64,000 bases of DNA from Bacillota bacterium (GTDB lineage Bacteria > Bacillota > Clostridia > Lachnospirales > Lachnospiraceae), in contig JAEYGZ010000028.1 of the NCBI GenBank assembly GCA_023409535.1, forward strand, positions 108,945 to 172,944, given 5' to 3'. The position numbers were made by a program, and so were the translations under genes. Shown piece by piece: positions 33,677-42,600 of the stretch; position 1 is the stretch's first letter; every line of letters starts with the position of its first letter. The notes below the pieces were generated by a model. The model was not told the origin of the DNA, made no database searches, and was given only the letters and a program-made list of their open reading frames with translations.

Positions 33677-34588
33677 GTGTTTAAATTCAAATCACACAAA
33701 GAGCAGAACACAGAGCAAGCCATAGATAAAAAGGCTTTCATCTTCGGCCTTGTGTCTGTGTTTCTTGTCGGAACAGGCTTCACGATCATAGCACCGGTCG
33801 TCCCATATTTAGTGCAGCCTTATACAAATTCAGAAAATCAAGCAATCGTTGTTACGCTGCTAACCTCTGTTTATGCATTCTGCGTGTTTTTTGCAGCTCC
33901 GGGACTCGGAACCCTGAGCGACAGACATGGCCGCCGTCCAATCCTCTTGATATGCCTTTTGGGTTCCGCCGCCGGGTATCTGGTTTTTGGCATAGGAGGC
34001 GCTCTATGGGTCCTGTTTGCCGGCCGTATCATAGAAGGTATCACAGGCGGGGACATAAGCACGATCTTCGCATACTTTGCAGACATTACTCCGAAGGAAC
34101 AGCGGACTAAAATCTTCGGATGGGTGAGTGCAATTACAGGGATAGGTACCGCCATCGGCCCAACGCTGGGCGGGTTGATTGCCGCCCGGTTTGGCTACGC
34201 TGCACCCATGTTTTTTGGTGCAGGAATAACTTTACTAAATGTAGTCTTCGGCTTCTTCTTTATCCCTGAGAGTCTTGAAAAGAACAACAGACTGAAAGAG
34301 ATCCCTCTCGTAAGGTTGAATCCGTTTACACAGCTTTTAAATGTACTTTCTATGAAGCACGTAGGAAGAATACTAGTCTCAGCGTTCCTGATCTGGATAC
34401 CCAACGGATCTTTACAGGCGATTTTTTCACAATTTACAATCGATACCTTCCGTTGGAAGCCTGCACTCATCGGACCTATCATCGGAGGCCAAATCTATGT
34501 ATCACTCGGTCATGCCGCACCCGCTTTTATGGGCATGATCCTTATCGCAGCGGCAATACCGGTTTTGTATAAGGCACAAAAGCTTTAG
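33677..34588 (+). CDS. MFS drug-efflux-type transporter, shortened by an internal in-frame deletion
   Basis: 303 residues, where relatives have about 400. The N-terminal half is intact: six helices with the motif LGTLSDRHGRRPILL (motif A) and GRIIEGITGGDISTIFAYFAD. After FTIDTFRWKPALIGPI (helix 7) the sequence runs straight into IGGQIYVSLGHAAPAFMGMI, a helix-11/12 region ending in VLYKAQKL, so helices 8-10 are missing. At the junction the DNA repeats ATCGGA (in CATCGGACCTATCATCGGAGG), which suggests deletion between short repeats. The product may be inactive. TetA/multidrug-type export would be the ancestral role. The GAAAGGAG site before the start is good. Confidence 0.75.
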   Translation: MFKFKSHKEQNTEQAIDKKAFIFGLVSVFLVGTGFTIIAPVVPYLVQPYTNSENQAIVVTLLTSVYAFCVFFAAPGLGTLSDRHGRRPILLICLLGSAAGYLVFGIGGALWVLFAGRIIEGITGGDISTIFAYFADITPKEQRTKIFGWVSAITGIGTAIGPTLGGLIAARFGYAAPMFFGAGITLLNVVFGFFFIPESLEKNNRLKEIPLVRLNPFTQLLNVLSMKHVGRILVSAFLIWIPNGSLQAIFSQFTIDTFRWKPALIGPIIGGQIYVSLGHAAPAFMGMILIAAAIPVLYKAQKL

Positions 34589-34616
34589 ATCCATCTTCAT
34601 GAACCTAAAGCTTTTT
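34578..34616 (+). terminator. Terminator overlapping the MFS stop codon
   Basis: Perfect arms AAAAGCTTTAG (34578-34588, containing the TAG stop) and CTAAAGCTTTT (34605-34615), then T. Could act both ways between the convergent genes. Confidence 0.8.
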
Positions 34617-34637
34617 GAGCCACCTGTTAATTAATAT

Positions 34638-35312
34638 TTATTTTTCTAATTTCTTATTTTCATAAATTGATTTCCAGGAATCATAGTATGGATTTTCCCA
34701 CTTGTTTCCGTCAAAATCGGTATATTCCTTAACTAAGGCTTTTACTGTTTTTATATTGTCACAGGCTTCGCTGAGATTCATACCCATGTCTTCTCCGAAG
34801 GTGCTTCCATCAACCATATTTACATCACCGAAGTCAACTTCCTTAATATATTCGCCTCCATTGAAATCAATTTGCCCCTCTATTTTGACCGGTAAACTGT
34901 TCTTATCCCATGCCGCAAATGCAACAATTACATTTTTAACTTCCTTTCCGGAATTATTCTTTATTACCGCGTTCAACTGATCAGGATATAAAGACTTATA
35001 TTCATCGGATTGTACCAAATAATCGGCGGAAACAACATAAACTGGCTGCTCTGCTTGCTTTGCTTCTAATTCACTGCCTGTCAGGTTTTCAACCTCAGGG
35101 GTTGGGGTTGGTGTGGGGGTTGCTTTTAATGCTTCATTCTCGGCCGATAATTCGTCAACCTTTTGTTGCAGTTCGGTGTTTTTCGATGTAAGCTCTTCAT
35201 TTTGAGCTTTTAGAGAGTCATAATCACTTTGAGAAAAAGATGCCTTCTGAGAACAACCAACAACTCCAACAACTAATAAAGAAATCATAAATACTAAATA
35301 AATTCGTTTCAT
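34638..35312 (-). CDS. Lipoprotein with coiled-coil stalk (DUF5780-like)
   Basis: 224 residues from the ATG with TAGGAGG upstream. Signal peptide MKRIYLVFMISLLVVGVVGC with a lipobox (Cys20). A coiled coil with heptad pattern (residues 27-65, YDSLKAQNEELTSKNTELQQ, then KVDELSAENEALK) is followed by a Thr/Pro spacer. The C-terminal domain has LNAVIKNNSGKEVKNVIVAF, AAWDKNSLPVKI and an end SWKSIYENKKL, which resembles the DUF5780 type of surface domain. Anchored on the outer face of the membrane; function unknown. Confidence 0.7.
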   Translation of the reverse strand: MKRIYLVFMISLLVVGVVGCSQKASFSQSDYDSLKAQNEELTSKNTELQQKVDELSAENEALKATPTPTPTPEVENLTGSELEAKQAEQPVYVVSADYLVQSDEYKSLYPDQLNAVIKNNSGKEVKNVIVAFAAWDKNSLPVKIEGQIDFNGGEYIKEVDFGDVNMVDGSTFGEDMGMNLSEACDNIKTVKALVKEYTDFDGNKWENPYYDSWKSIYENKKLEK

Positions 35313-35477
35313 AATATTTCCTCCTAGGTATTTTTGACTTATTATACCATCGAAAAGAATTAATGAAATAGAATAATGCAAAATTATAGCGGATTTTAAG
35401 AAAATTTAACATCTGCTAATAATTTTATAAGTAATGTTCTCCACCCGGCAGATCGACATAACCACCCAATTATACCA

Positions 35478-36323
35478 TCAGCATTCTTTAAAGCGGCTTA
35501 TTTCCTTTAACACATGTCTTGCTCTCTCTGCTAATTGGTTGTATTCTTTCAAGTCAAACAACCGAAAATATAAACTCTTCAAGAAGACATTCACATTAAA
35601 ATCAATCATCAAATCCTCCGGATAGATACCGCATTTCTTAATATTTTGAAAATGATCAATCCAATCTTCCAGTTCCTTCATAGGGATAAGGTTTCTTTCC
35701 AATACCGCTTTAACCGCTGTAATCATCCGCTCATCTTCAAAATGTATATAGCCATAATGGTTTACATTCACCTTTTTGTATATTGCAGTTAATATCTTTT
35801 TCAATTCATCATATCCAATTTCCTCACACCTGGCAAATTCGTCAAGGGCGTCTGCACCATGTGCGGCTCCATGAGCCCAGCCTTTTCCCTCTACATATCC
35901 TCTGATATCATGATCAGCTGTATAGTATTCCAAAAATGCTTCCAGGATCCTATGAATATCAGCCTCTGGGATAAACTTTTCCTGTCGATGTTTATAGATA
36001 ACATTTGCAACGATTTCAGCTGAAAAGGTCCTGGTAAAAACCGTATCGTTCGTCTCTCCCAATCCATAAAACAGATGCTTATCATCTATGGCTGTCTTTA
36101 ATAATTCATAGTCTTCCTCAACCGACAGTACACCGTCAATAATCCAGTGATAAAGAGTGGTGAGTATCAGGTCATCCCGCAGCTCACTGTCAATATCCCC
36201 GATATAATTCATCATCTCAATTGACAGCTCATACTGATTTATACCGTCGGGTACCGAGTAGTTGCTATCCTTTATATCCTTTAATAAACTCTTCAATTCT
36301 TGTTTTTCCATACTAATATTCAT
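35478..36323 (-). CDS. DUF2785 family protein
   Basis: 281 residues, all-helical, cytoplasmic. The family marker is the phrase YVEGKGWAHGAAHGADALDE, with RTFSAEIVANVIYKHR and LTAIYKKVNVNHYGYIHFEDERMITAV. Function of the family is not established. The start could be Met5 (36311), because the AGGGG site directly touches the first ATG. It is downstream of an XRE regulator on the same strand, 40 bp apart. Confidence 0.75.
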   Translation of the reverse strand: MNISMEKQELKSLLKDIKDSNYSVPDGINQYELSIEMMNYIGDIDSELRDDLILTTLYHWIIDGVLSVEEDYELLKTAIDDKHLFYGLGETNDTVFTRTFSAEIVANVIYKHRQEKFIPEADIHRILEAFLEYYTADHDIRGYVEGKGWAHGAAHGADALDEFARCEEIGYDELKKILTAIYKKVNVNHYGYIHFEDERMITAVKAVLERNLIPMKELEDWIDHFQNIKKCGIYPEDLMIDFNVNVFLKSLYFRLFDLKEYNQLAERARHVLKEISRFKEC

Positions 36324-36363
36324 CCCCTAGAGCTTCTCATTATTTCAACAAATACTACATACC

Positions 36364-36915
36364 TTATTCTGCATCTATTTTTACTCTTAATAATTTATTC
36401 TTAACTTTCGTTGCGTATTTTAAGTCATACGCAGGTATCCCCTTTTTAATGGCTTCTGCAATATCATCCATTTCTTTTTTTATTTTTTCTTCATTTGCAT
36501 ACCAGCCAAGTACAATTGATTTTTCGCCCCAAAAAGCTCCGTTGTTAACACCGATTAACCAATATTGCGGTTCATCACTTTTCGCTTTGAACATCACTTG
36601 TGAAGCCAGTACCTTATAGCAATTAACAATAGATTTTCCATCAAATGATTTTATCGTAATCTTTCCGGTTGGTGCAATTATGTTTTTGGATAATGATTTA
36701 TCACTATCGGTAATTCTCGTTTCCCCCAGCATTAAATAATCCAAAGAGACATTTAGTTCCTGAGATAGCACAAGTAATTTTTCCGTCTCCGGATAACCGC
36801 TCCCCTGTTCCCATTTAGAAACGGCCTGACGGCTTACTCCAATTCTTTCGGCCAACTCCTCCTGGGAAAGCTGTCTTTCTTTTCTGATTGATTGTAAATT
36901 ATCTGCAAAGCTCAT
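36364..36915 (-). CDS. XRE-family transcriptional regulator with C-terminal domain
   Basis: 183 residues. Residues 1-62 are a Cro/C1 helix-turn-helix: SFADNLQSIRKERQLSQEEL, then AERIGVSRQAVSKWEQGSGYPETEKLLVLSQELNVSLDYLML. Residues 75-183 form a beta-rich domain (IKSFDGKSIVNCYKVLASQV and GVNNGAFWGEKSIVLGWY) that I do not recognise; it could bind a ligand or mediate dimerisation. Likely co-transcribed with the DUF2785 gene. Confidence 0.87.
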   Translation of the reverse strand: MSFADNLQSIRKERQLSQEELAERIGVSRQAVSKWEQGSGYPETEKLLVLSQELNVSLDYLMLGETRITDSDKSLSKNIIAPTGKITIKSFDGKSIVNCYKVLASQVMFKAKSDEPQYWLIGVNNGAFWGEKSIVLGWYANEEKIKKEMDDIAEAIKKGIPAYDLKYATKVKNKLLRVKIDAE

Positions 36916-37041
36916 AATTTCCTACCTCTTTTCTTTGTTATTCTTCGTAAATTATAATATGTTTTGCATTAATTACAACCAATCTATCATTGCATATTCG
37001 CAACTTAAGTTTGCGATTGAGGCGGGCTAACAAAAACGTGC

Positions 37042-38001
37042 TTATTTCCGGCCTGTCCTCACCAATTCTATGGGGACAAAAATTTCGAGCTGCCTGTACC
37101 CCAGCTCTTTGTTTGTATCTTGCGGACCGATAACATGCCACAAATGGCAATGTCCCGGCCGTTCGTCAAGCTCAAAGACTTCATGCTCCGAAACCCATGC
37201 CTTGATACCTTCATAAACCCTTGTACCATCACTGAAATCGTCTTGCCTGCATATGGCTGCGGCATAGAAGCCTCCCTCAAAATCAAAGATTTCAAAGCCT
37301 TTGGTATCCGCTTCCGTCACCCAATCCTCAATGGCATACCACCATATGGATGCGCTGCGTTCTTCGTCCCACCACATAAAATCACGTGGGAAGAAACGGT
37401 CTTTTCGTTTCTCGTCAAGCCCCGACCACAGCATATCAAACCGCCTCAGCGTCTCTTTATCGCCGTTCCCCGATGTTATCATCCTGCATTTCGGCAGCTC
37501 GACAATTCTGACGTCCGGCCTCTTTTCAAGTTTTTCAGTAACGTCTACCAAATGCTTGATCGTGGATGGATTTCCGCCGTAATCCACATTTACAAGCTGC
37601 CGTTCAACTTCCTTGGCTTTTTCATAAAGCAATTTGACATCACCGTCGTTGTGAAAGTCAAACTGTTCAATCTGCCTGATAAAGTCAATGACAATTTCCT
37701 TTAACTCATGCAGTAACGCCACTTCATCATCAATATCAGTTATCTTTTTGCCAAGGATTTCAAGGACGGCTTCAGAGCTCTCGGAATGGAAAATCCTTTG
37801 AATATCCTTTATTTTGATATTCAGCTTACGCAGAATCAGGATTTGCTCCAGCCGCTTAATTGCGTCTTCATCGTAAAGCCTGTAAGCGTAATCGTTGCTT
37901 TTCGTGCTTTGAATCAAGCCCATGTCTTCGTAATACTTTAAAGCCCTTGTGGTAATGTCGTACTGTACAGATACCTCGTGGATTTTTATCAATTTTCCCA
38001 T
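37042..38001 (-). CDS. MerR-family regulator with GyrI-like effector domain
   Basis: 319 residues from the ATG with AGGAG eight bases upstream. The N-terminal winged helix is MGKLIKIHEVSVQYDITTRA, LKYYEDMGLI, YRLYDEDAIKRLEQILILRKL, followed by the dimer coil. Residues from about 170 form an SRPBCC/GyrI-like pocket (VRIVELPKCRMITSGNGDKE, the ending WHVIGPQDTNKELGYRQLEI, FVPIEL) used by BmrR-type regulators to bind drugs or lipophilic compounds. Its own promoter has the 19-bp spacer typical of MerR activation (38034-38064), so it probably activates itself. Confidence 0.9.
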   Translation of the reverse strand: MGKLIKIHEVSVQYDITTRALKYYEDMGLIQSTKSNDYAYRLYDEDAIKRLEQILILRKLNIKIKDIQRIFHSESSEAVLEILGKKITDIDDEVALLHELKEIVIDFIRQIEQFDFHNDGDVKLLYEKAKEVERQLVNVDYGGNPSTIKHLVDVTEKLEKRPDVRIVELPKCRMITSGNGDKETLRRFDMLWSGLDEKRKDRFFPRDFMWWDEERSASIWWYAIEDWVTEADTKGFEIFDFEGGFYAAAICRQDDFSDGTRVYEGIKAWVSEHEVFELDERPGHCHLWHVIGPQDTNKELGYRQLEIFVPIELVRTGRK

Positions 38002-38033
38002 ATTAATATCTCCTATCATGACTTAGTAATCCT

Positions 38034-38064
38034 ATGATACAGTGCGACGCAACGGCGTAGTCAA
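38034..38064 (-). promoter_or_regulatory. MerR-type promoter with 19-bp spacer
   Basis: On the minus strand, -35 TTGACT (38064-38059), spacer of 19 bp, -10 TATCAT (38039-38034). The overlong spacer carries a dyad ACGC-CGTT-GCGT. MerR proteins activate exactly such promoters by twisting the DNA. The merR-type gene begins 33 bp further on. Confidence 0.75.
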
Positions 38065-38147
38065 GCGGTTTATTTAGAAAATTTGAAACTTTAAATACTG
38101 CGGCGGTACGATCCGATCTCTGATACTGGTTACACCATCAACTTTTA

Positions 38148-38606
38148 CTACCAATGTCTTTTATAAATATAATAAGCTGTTGATTTCAAAACAATGATAA
38201 TCAGCAAAATTGACAATGACAGATAAAAAACAGACATATTAAACAGCGATGCCGTAAAAGTGGTAAATAGTAGTACCATCAATAAAATATTAACCACAAT
38301 ACCGCCGCTTTTATCATACAAATACTGATTTCTTTCGTCCTGTTCATTTGTCATTTGTTCTTTTAGCAACTGCATATTATTCAACAATTTTTTGTTAGCC
38401 CTGATTTTACAAATTATATATAATAGACCGCCGAAAAAGAGAAGTCTGCTAATATTTTGCGCTGTTTGCGTCATAATGCGAGAATCTCCTCCTCCCATTT
38501 CAGCAATAAACACCATATAAATTATCATGACCGCAATAAGTACCTTTAAGCATCGTATGCGCCACTGGACTTTTGCTCTGTATGGCAGGTTCTTATATTT
38601 TTTCAT
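38148..38606 (-). CDS. Small membrane protein of unknown function
   Basis: 152 residues with four hydrophobic spans (LKVLIAVMIIYMVFIAEMGG, LLFFGGLLYIICKI, IVVNILLMVLLFTTFTASLF and the last YLSLSILLIIIVLKSTAYYI) and a charged cytoplasmic segment LLKEQMTNEQDERNQYLYDK between spans 2 and 3. Translation is coupled to the upstream XRE gene (14-bp overlap). Such XRE/membrane pairs are common in Firmicutes, their role mostly unknown. Confidence 0.75.
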   Translation of the reverse strand: MKKYKNLPYRAKVQWRIRCLKVLIAVMIIYMVFIAEMGGGDSRIMTQTAQNISRLLFFGGLLYIICKIRANKKLLNNMQLLKEQMTNEQDERNQYLYDKSGGIVVNILLMVLLFTTFTASLFNMSVFYLSLSILLIIIVLKSTAYYIYKRHW

Positions 38607-38823
38607 ATTGATTATCCTCCGACAATTTATTCTCCTTTAAACAACACAATTCTTCAACCGATACACCGAAAACTTCGGATATTCGATAGGCTAACATCAA
38701 AGATGGATTGTACTGTTCTTTTTCAATCGAAATAATTGTTCTTACAGAAACATGAACCTTATCAGCCAATTGTTGTTGTGTTAATCCTATAGCATTTCTA
38801 AGTTCTTTTACTCTTGTTTTCAT
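38593..38823 (-). CDS. Small XRE-family (Cro/C1-type) regulator
   Basis: 76 residues, almost only a helix-turn-helix: VKELRNAIGLTQQQLADKVH, then VSVRTIISIEKEQYNPSLMLAYRISEVFGVSVEELC. It belongs to the small YozG/HTH_3 class. Upstream are two TGAAGT-type palindromes next to its -10 box, so it very probably represses itself and the overlapping membrane-protein gene. Confidence 0.92.
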   Translation of the reverse strand: MKTRVKELRNAIGLTQQQLADKVHVSVRTIISIEKEQYNPSLMLAYRISEVFGVSVEELCCLKENKLSEDNQYEKI

Positions 38824-38842
38824 TATATTCCTCTTACATATA

Positions 38843-38900
38843 TGAAGTATACTTCACATGAAGTTAGCTTCATATTAGCATAAACATATAGTAATGTCAA
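38843..38900 (-). promoter_or_regulatory. Promoter with two palindromic operators for the small XRE regulator
   Basis: On the minus strand -35 TTGACA (38900-38895), 17 bp, -10 TAATAT (38877-38872). Two 14-bp dyads follow, TGAAGTTAGCTTCA (38859-38872) touching the -10 and TGAAGTATACTTCA (38843-38856). Their centres are 16 bp apart, about 1.5 helical turns. Confidence 0.75.
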
Positions 38901-38948
38901 CTGAATTATATTTCTGTCTTCCAGAGATCTCCTGAACTGATATCATCT

Positions 38949-38980
38949 AAAAAGAGAAGGAGGGAAAAACATCCCTCCTT
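38949..38980 (-). terminator. Terminator after the GH3 gene
   Basis: On the minus strand AAGGAGGGA (38980-38972) pairs with TCCCTCCTT (38965-38957), followed by CTCTTTTT. Confidence 0.8.
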
Positions 38981-39015
38981 TACCTTGATCCGAATATTCT
39001 ATTATCCGGCAGCCT

Positions 39016-40866
39016 CTAATATTTTAATCCATATCCCACCGGAAACATTACATTATCCGTCCTGATATCTTCAACCTTTGCGTAGTATGGCATCGGTAAG
39101 GTTCCTTTAAAACTGCTCTTTCCTGTGAGCACATTCGCTACGCCGTCGCCTTCACTTCCGGGCAGATAGCACATAACAATACCGTCCCACTGCTTCCTAT
39201 AATCGCTGATGATTACATTTCTTCCTGCTACGATACAGGCTACGGTGGGGTGACCCAGGCTTTTGGCAAAGTCGATTGCTTTGGCATTGCCCTCGAGACC
39301 AAGCTCTCCGGTAATACTGATATTTGCACTGTCACCATTCCATTCGGCATATGTCTTTTCTCCCAGACACAATAAGGTCAGATTGGCATCCGCTGCTTTC
39401 TCCGGGTCAGTGATAATCGTCAGATCAAATTCCTCTGCAAGTTCCTTCAGTCCGTCTAGTATCGTTTTTCCTTCCGGTATCCGCTTTTGACCGTTATTAT
39501 CTGCATCCGAACTGCCCAGCCAGGTGATTGTCCAGCCCCCGCACTGCACTCCGACATCATTTGCGGCGGGTCCTGTTACGAATATCTTCGCTCCTTTTTT
39601 AATCGGCAATATTGAGCTTTCATTCTTTAATAATACAAGACTTTCTTCTACCAGCGTTTTCGCCAGATCCCGGTATTCCTGTGAGCCTACACTGCTCTCC
39701 TCAGAGGTTACCTTCTCCATCATCGGGTCATCCAGAATTCCCATCTCTTTCTTTACAGTAAGGATTCGTCTGACAGCATCATTTACACGGTCCGGGGAGA
39801 TCTTGCCTTCCTTTACTGCTTCAACGATATATTTCCGGCATTCTTCATAGTTGGAAGCCTCCATCAGCATATCAATCCCGGCATTGATTGCAGTAATCGT
39901 CTGCTCTTTCAGGCTGTCACCCGGTATATTATGAATTGAGTCCCAATCGCTTACGATAAAACCCTGAAATCCCATATCATTTTTTAATATTGATATATAT
40001 TTCTCATTGGCATGCATCTTAATTCCGTTTAAACTGCTGTGGCTGAGCATGACGGTCTTAACGCCGGCATCAATCACAGCCTGGTAAACCTCTAATAAAT
40101 CCTGGATTTCTGCATCTGACGGCTGAGCATCACCACGGTCAATCAACCTGTTTTCCCCATCCGATGTTTCACCTGTTCCATACAAAACATTGCCGTCTGC
40201 TAAGAAATGTTTTGCACAGGGAAGGATCCCACCATCAATCAACCCCTTCGCAAACGATGTGCCAAGTTCCGTAACGATGCCTGTTTCCGAGGAATAGCTT
40301 TCATAGGTGCGCCCCCATCTCGGATCCTGCGCTGCAGCTAAGCACGGGGAAAAGCTCCACAGCATGCCTGTCAGCTTTGCTTCATTCGCAACAGCTAATC
40401 CCATCTGATAGGTCAGCTCCTTATCATTCGCAGCACCGATCCCTATATTATGCGGAAATATGACCGTGCCTTCGCAGGTATTAACCCCGTGAACCGCATC
40501 ATTTCCATATAGATAAGGAATACCTGCCTCTGAACTCAGGGCATCTCCCTGATATTGAAGAATCAAATTCTTCCATTCCGACGCATTCAAGGAACGCTCA
40601 CCATAGGTAGAAAGAATACTGCCATAGCAGTACTTCTTCATAATATGATCCGATACGTTGTATATTGCTCCCTGCACCATCTGGGCAGCTTTTTGATCCA
40701 TGGTTAAGCTTGCAAGAATATCCTCCACCGGAGTATTGCTTACCTTGTTACCTGACGCAGCCGCCGCATTCTCGTTGGTTATGTCCGTATTATCAGGCTG
40801 TCCCCCGCTGCAGCCTGATAGAACCAGAACAAATGCCAAAAGTATCCCCATTAATCTTCGTTTCAT
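39016..40866 (-). CDS. Glycoside hydrolase family 3 beta-glucosidase/beta-xylosidase-type lipoprotein
   Basis: 616 residues from the ATG with GGGGAGG upstream (a GTG lies one codon earlier but too close to the site). Lipobox LVLSGCSGG places it on the outer surface. The GH3 barrel shows YLYGNDAVHGVNTCEGTVIF, SFSPCLAAAQDPRWGRTYES, CAKHFLADG and the nucleophile Asp at about 307 in GFIVSDWDSIHNIPGD. The second domain has LVEESLVLLKNESSILPI and GVQCGGWTITWLG. It would trim oligosaccharides at the cell surface before uptake. Single gene with its own terminator. Confidence 0.93.
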   Translation of the reverse strand: MKRRLMGILLAFVLVLSGCSGGQPDNTDITNENAAAASGNKVSNTPVEDILASLTMDQKAAQMVQGAIYNVSDHIMKKYCYGSILSTYGERSLNASEWKNLILQYQGDALSSEAGIPYLYGNDAVHGVNTCEGTVIFPHNIGIGAANDKELTYQMGLAVANEAKLTGMLWSFSPCLAAAQDPRWGRTYESYSSETGIVTELGTSFAKGLIDGGILPCAKHFLADGNVLYGTGETSDGENRLIDRGDAQPSDAEIQDLLEVYQAVIDAGVKTVMLSHSSLNGIKMHANEKYISILKNDMGFQGFIVSDWDSIHNIPGDSLKEQTITAINAGIDMLMEASNYEECRKYIVEAVKEGKISPDRVNDAVRRILTVKKEMGILDDPMMEKVTSEESSVGSQEYRDLAKTLVEESLVLLKNESSILPIKKGAKIFVTGPAANDVGVQCGGWTITWLGSSDADNNGQKRIPEGKTILDGLKELAEEFDLTIITDPEKAADANLTLLCLGEKTYAEWNGDSANISITGELGLEGNAKAIDFAKSLGHPTVACIVAGRNVIISDYRKQWDGIVMCYLPGSEGDGVANVLTGKSSFKGTLPMPYYAKVEDIRTDNVMFPVGYGLKY

Positions 40867-41014
40867 CACTAACCTCCCCCTATTAATGATATAGTTCAGA
40901 AAATGTAATTTATCAACTCATCGAATAAACGGGATAAATATATATTATTACATTTATTTTACTCTTATTGGCAATAATATGCAATTATATTGTAAAAATA
41001 TAAGGACCAATCAG

Positions 41015-42544
41015 CTATTGTCTTATCTCGATTATCCTAATAGCCATGTATTCTCTTCCAGGCAATAGTATCCGGAATTTTCCGCTATGGACACCGGCCC
41101 GCTCCATTGTCATATTCCAGGTATCGATAACGTCCACCGTATATTTTTTATCCTCTTCCAGCCTAAAATCACGGTAGGAGGGGCGGTATTGGTCGTAATA
41201 ATGTATGGAATAACCCTGCCCGGCTACTCCAACCGTCTCATCCCATTCCATTTCCTTAAACTCCAGCGTTCCGCCGGGAACTTCTTTCATAAGCTCTGCC
41301 AGAAAACGAATTCTCTCCGGGCTCTTTCCATACAATTTGGCGCCATGTGACCACCACAGAATGTTATCATGACCAAGATATGTCTCCCCATGTCCGGCAT
41401 GGCCGCCGCGAAGTGTTGCCTGCCAGAATCTTCTGGTCATCTCTTCCCCGCTGATGTTTCCCCATGCATAGCAGATATCTCCTTCATAACAGATTTCATC
41501 CAGTACCACCGGCTTATTATATGTCCTCAACCACTCATCCGTAAGCTCAGCGGTCCGGTATAATTCCGTCCTCTGGATACTGCAATGGGTAATCCAGGAA
41601 CGGTTAAAATCATAGAATTTAAAGCAATTGTGAATAGAGCACATATGCCGGTATGGATCATACCGGTTCACAGTCTCACCGTTTTTTTCCCAGTCGCTTA
41701 ACGGTTTGTCAAAGAACAGATCGTATTCGTTGGCAATCGACCACCATACATTACGGTATGCCGCAAAACGGGATACAACATACTTTAAATAATAATTTTC
41801 ATTCTCCGGACCCATTTTAGAAAATCCCCAACGATCATATGGATGCAGTAAAATGATATCTGCTTCTATCCCAAGCTCCATCAGCTCTTGAATACACTTT
41901 TCAAGATGGGTAAAATGCTGCGGATTAAATCTTGTAAAATCCCAGTCATTATCTTCCGGAATTGCTCCCTCGCCAAACAGTATAAAATTGTCCTCCGTTA
42001 TATTGCTGGCGTCACAGGGTTTTCCTTCATAAGGGTAAGAAACAGGCTCATGAAAATTAAACAAGTAATTTTTAGGAAATACGCAAAAACGGATTTTATT
42101 AAAAGCCGTATTTTTCAAGGTTTCCAGAGTTTCCTTCTGCAGCGTTTCATTTTGCAGCGCCCATACATAGCAGGTCGTTCCGAAGCTTTGATACGGTGTT
42201 CCGTCCTGATACGCCAGTTTTACATGATCTTTTACCCGAACCGGTCCATGGTTCAACGCACCCGGTGTTTTTGCCGTAAAGCTTCCGGTAAAACACTCCT
42301 CTGAGAATGTACCTTCCACAATAAACTGATAGGTATCTTCAAAAGATGGCATAAAACGTACCTTGTAACTTCCATCCCCATCATAGAAGCCGTTTACTGT
42401 ATGCGTTTCCTGCTTTGATACAAAGGTTCCCTGAATTGTATAATCCGAAAAAGGATTGCCCTCTTTTCTTCCCTGAACTGTAATCTCAAAGCAGCCCCAC
42501 TTCTCCGCGGCCTCCTTATATTCACATGCGCTTATCTTACTCAT
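41015..42544 (-). CDS. DUF5060/apiosidase-like glycoside hydrolase
   Basis: 509 residues, no signal peptide. The N-terminal 100 residues form an Ig-like DUF5060 domain (VNGFYDGDGSYKVRFMPSFE, then DTYQFIVEG). A (beta/alpha)8 barrel of the DUF4038/apiosidase-like kind follows, with PYQSFGTTCYVWALQNE, GIEADIILLHPYDRWGFSKM, VWWSIANEYDLF (candidate acid/base Glu) and KPVVLDEICYEGD (candidate nucleophile Glu). The last about 80 residues look like the DUF5605 beta domain. The substrate is unknown; relatives remove side sugars from plant polysaccharides. In the same direction as, and downstream of, the Lpl-type transporter and the two metallo-beta-lactamase-fold genes. Confidence 0.8.
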   Translation of the reverse strand: MSKISACEYKEAAEKWGCFEITVQGRKEGNPFSDYTIQGTFVSKQETHTVNGFYDGDGSYKVRFMPSFEDTYQFIVEGTFSEECFTGSFTAKTPGALNHGPVRVKDHVKLAYQDGTPYQSFGTTCYVWALQNETLQKETLETLKNTAFNKIRFCVFPKNYLFNFHEPVSYPYEGKPCDASNITEDNFILFGEGAIPEDNDWDFTRFNPQHFTHLEKCIQELMELGIEADIILLHPYDRWGFSKMGPENENYYLKYVVSRFAAYRNVWWSIANEYDLFFDKPLSDWEKNGETVNRYDPYRHMCSIHNCFKFYDFNRSWITHCSIQRTELYRTAELTDEWLRTYNKPVVLDEICYEGDICYAWGNISGEEMTRRFWQATLRGGHAGHGETYLGHDNILWWSHGAKLYGKSPERIRFLAELMKEVPGGTLEFKEMEWDETVGVAGQGYSIHYYDQYRPSYRDFRLEEDKKYTVDVIDTWNMTMERAGVHSGKFRILLPGREYMAIRIIEIRQ

Positions 42545-42600
42545 ATCATACCTCCTCTCATCTAAAGCGCTACCGGACGAATTTGAATTTCTCCCATTTA

